Source of the DNA: Streptomyces lasiicapitis
GTDB taxonomy: Bacteria; Actinomycetota; Actinomycetes; Streptomycetales; Streptomycetaceae
NCBI RefSeq assembly: GCF_014646335.1
Contig: NZ_BMNG01000003.1
Span: 186,001-250,000, forward strand
Length of the DNA stretch: 64,000 nt
Direction of reading: 5' to 3'
The position numbers and the translations under genes were made by a program. Each line of letters opens with the position of its first letter. The first letter of the stretch is position 1. Positions 62,286 through 64,000 of this stretch are shown here, in pieces. The notes below the pieces were generated by a model. That model had not been told where the DNA came from and ran no database searches. It worked only from the letters and a program-made list of their open reading frames with translations.

Positions 62286-62321
62286 CGTGTCTCTCTCCAT
62301 AGTTCCCTGCTGGGGGCTGTG

Positions 62322-64000
62322 TCAGGACTCGCTGTCGCCTAGTGCCAGGCGGATCAAGTCGTCGGTGTTCATGTCGTCGAGGTCGCTCTCGCTGATGCTT
62401 GAGCCGCCTGACAGGTCTGTGAGGTCTGTCAGGTCCGTCAGGTCTGCCGTGTCGACGGCGCCCGGGGCGCCCGGTGCGTTCTCGTCGGGCTCCGGAGCGA
62501 GCGCGGTGAGCAGCCGCTCGGTCAGCTCACCCGGGGTCGGGTGGTCGAAGACCAGCGTCGGCGGGAGCTTGACGCCGGTCGCCGCGATCAGCCGGTTGCG
62601 CAGTTCCACCGCGGTGAGCGAGTCGAAGCCCAGGTCCTGGAAGCGGCGGTTGGCCGCGATCTTCTCCTGCGTGTGGCCGAGGATCGCGGCGACCTCGCCG
62701 CGCACGGTCTGGAGCAGGATGTGCCGGTGCTCGCGCTGCGGCGCCCGGTCCAGCTTGGTGCGCAGCTCGGCGGCGGTGTCCTTGACGGGCGCCGAGGTGC
62801 CGCGGTGCGGGGCCAGGGAGCGCAGGATCACCGGGGCGGTGTCCGCGTCCAGGGCGCGCGGGTCGAGGACGACGGCCGCGAGGACCGGGGCCGTGTCGGC
62901 GAGGACCGCGTCGAACAGGGCGAGCCCGTCCTCCGCGGACAGCGTGCCGATGCCGGAGCGCTGCAGGCGCAGCAGGTCGGCCTCGCTGAGGTTGCCGGTC
63001 ATCGTGGACTCGTCCGCCCACAGGCCCCACGCGATGGACTGCGCGGGCAGGCCTTCGGCGCGGCGGGACTGCGCGAGCGCGTCGAGGAAGGTGTTGGAGG
63101 CCGCGTAGTTGGCCTGCCCTGCGGTGCCCAGCATCCCCGCGAAGGAGGAGAACAGGACGAACGCCGTGAGGCCGAGGCCGCGGGTCAGCTCGTGCAGGTG
63201 CACGGCGCCGTCCGCCTTGGGCTTGAAGACCCGGTCCAGGTGGCCCGGCGTCTGCGCGCCGATCACGGCGTCGTCCAGGACACCGGCCGCGTGCACCACG
63301 CCGGTCAGCGGGTGCTCGCCCGGCACGCCGTCGAGGACGGCGGCGAGGGCCGCGCGGTCGGCGGTGTCGCAGGCCGCGACGCTCACCTCGGCGCCCCTGG
63401 CGCGCAGTTCGTTCACGAACTCCTGCGCGCCGGGCGTCTCCATGCCGCGCCGGCCGGTGAGCAGCAGCCGCCGCACCCCGTGTTCGCCGGCGAGGTGCCG
63501 GGCGACGAGCCGGCCGAGGGTGCCGAGGCCGCCGGTGATCAGTACGTGGCTTTCGGCGCCGAACACCGGCTCGGCGGCCGGGGTCTCGCCCGCCTCCGTC
63601 TGGCGCACGCGCAGGCTCGGCATGGACAGCGTCCCGCCGCGCACGGCCAGTTGGGCGTCGCCCGAGGCGATCGCGTCGATCAGCGTGTCGGCGGAGCCGG
63701 GGCGGCCGTCGGTGTCGATGAGCGCGAAGCGGCCGGGGTTCTCCGTCTGCGCGGAGCGGATCAGGCCCCACACCGGGGTTCCGGTGAGGTCGGGGCGCTC
63801 CTCGGCGGTGACGGCGACGGCGCGCTCGGTCAGGACGGCGAGCCGGGAGCCCGCGAAGCGCTCGTCGGCGAGCCACGTCTGTGCCAGGCCCAGGGCCGCG
63901 TGCGCGGCCCGGCTCGCCCCCACGGTGGGTCCACCGGGTTCGGTGGACCCACCGGCCGTGGCGGACCCACTGGGTGCGGTGGGTTCGCTGTCGGCGGACT
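62322..64000 (-). CDS. modular type I PKS, C-terminal part: KR-ACP-docking (5' end outside window)
   Basis: The frame is open to the right edge, so the start and the KS, AT and any DH lie beyond base 64000. Visible parts in order are the non-catalytic half of the ketoreductase, the KR with [17 protein letters not shown] (an LDD, B-type KR), SSFAG and NYAASN, then an ACP with [15 protein letters not shown] linker made of repeated TDL and a C-terminal docking segment (ESDLDDMNTDDLIRLALGD) follow. Docking helices of this kind pass the chain to the next PKS protein, most simply the KS-AT-DH-ER-KR-ACP protein encoded 36 bases downstream. At least one further PKS domain set must lie outside the window. 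Confidence 0.9.
   Translation of the reverse strand, partial: SADSEPTAPSGSATAGGSTEPGGPTVGASRAAHAALGLAQTWLADERFAGSRLAVLTERAVAVTAEERPDLTGTPVWGLIRSAQTENPGRFALIDTDGRPGSADTLIDAIASGDAQLAVRGGTLSMPSLRVRQTEAGETPAAEPVFGAESHVLITGGLGTLGRLVARHLAGEHGVRRLLLTGRRGMETPGAQEFVNELRARGAEVSVAACDTADRAALAAVLDGVPGEHPLTGVVHAAGVLDDAVIGAQTPGHLDRVFKPKADGAVHLHELTRGLGLTAFVLFSSFAGMLGTAGQANYAASNTFLDALAQSRRAEGLPAQSIAWGLWADESTMTGNLSEADLLRLQRSGIGTLSAEDGLALFDAVLADTAPVLAAVVLDPRALDADTAPVILRSLAPHRGTSAPVKDTAAELRTKLDRAPQREHRHILLQTVRGEVAAILGHTQEKIAANRRFQDLGFDSLTAVELRNRLIAATGVKLPPTLVFDHPTPGELTERLLTALAPEPDENAPGAPGAVDTADLTDLTDLTDLSGGSSISESDLDDMNTDDLIRLALGDSES
62413..62448. repeat. four tandem 9-bp units in the PKS linker
   Basis: AGGTCTGTG, AGGTCTGTC, AGGTCCGTC and AGGTCTGCC run in tandem and encode a repeated three-residue TDL linker just before the docking segment. 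Its length keeps the frame, so copy number may vary without breaking the protein. Confidence 0.85.
63924..63953. repeat. perfect 12-bp inverted repeat inside PKS coding sequence
   Basis: GGTGGGTCCACC (63924-63935) and GGTGGACCCACC (63942-63953) are exact reverse complements around a 6-base loop. They lie in a Gly/Ser/Pro-rich linker of the ketoreductase region. Further partial GTGGGT copies follow to about 63990. The hairpin may be a slippage-born linker expansion rather than a control element. Confidence 0.8.

Overview
The window is a stretch of high-GC actinobacterial chromosome and almost certainly comes from a Streptomyces. Signs are GC-ending codons throughout, GTG starts, a KdpDE/TrkA/TRAM-methyltransferase core neighbourhood, and very large modular NRPS and PKS genes. 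The exact species cannot be read from the sequence.

Layout. (1) 1-11.3 kb is core chromosome with a potassium-homeostasis flavour: the end of kdpD, kdpE, an OB-fold protein, a DUF3159 membrane protein, two overlapping TrkA-type proteins, a winged-helix regulator with a small membrane protein divergent from an MMPL exporter, a KimA-like APC permease and a TRAM-domain RNA m5U methyltransferase. (2) 11.3-21.9 kb is an accessory island. Its main content is a two-gene cassette of unknown function: a 769-aa protein and a 2030-aa protein with a P-loop NTPase domain and a second NTPase-like domain that lacks a Walker A. It is followed by three decayed genes: a partner gene, an AbiEii-type nucleotidyltransferase, and a DUF4436 membrane protein with one frameshift and one stop. 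(3) 21.9-30 kb is nitrogen and purine catabolism: a Tat-exported agmatine-deiminase-like lipoprotein with a divergent TetR regulator, a fused xanthine-dehydrogenase-type iron-sulphur/molybdopterin subunit with its FAD subunit, a PucR regulator and an HTH-TOBE molybdate-type regulator. (4) 30.6 kb to the right edge is a biosynthetic gene cluster that continues beyond the window.

The cluster has two NRPS genes on the plus strand, with the order A-PCP-E / C-A-PCP // C-A-PCP-E / C-A-PCP / C-A-PCP-E / C-A-PCP-TE. They form a six-module line with alternating epimerisation, predicted to give a D-L-D-L-D-L hexapeptide. My reading of the specificity pockets gives the same ten-residue code, DVFSVAAYAK, for adenylation domains 2 to 6. 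As I recall it, this is the code of piperazic-acid-activating domains. The line therefore looks like a penta-piperazate synthetase started by one different residue. On the minus strand, converging on the NRPS genes across a strong hairpin terminator, lies a PKS operon: an incomplete PKS ending in KR-ACP, a complete KS-AT-DH-ER-KR-ACP module predicted to use malonyl-CoA, a type II thioesterase and an FMN-dependent alpha-hydroxy-acid oxidase. No piperazate-forming enzymes (ornithine N-hydroxylase, piperazate synthase) and no MbtH-like protein occur in the window; if the reading is right they should lie beyond base 64000 or elsewhere in the genome.

Most protein-like antisense reading frames here, including one of 4483 codons opposite the second NRPS gene, are by-products of GC-rich codon usage and are not listed.
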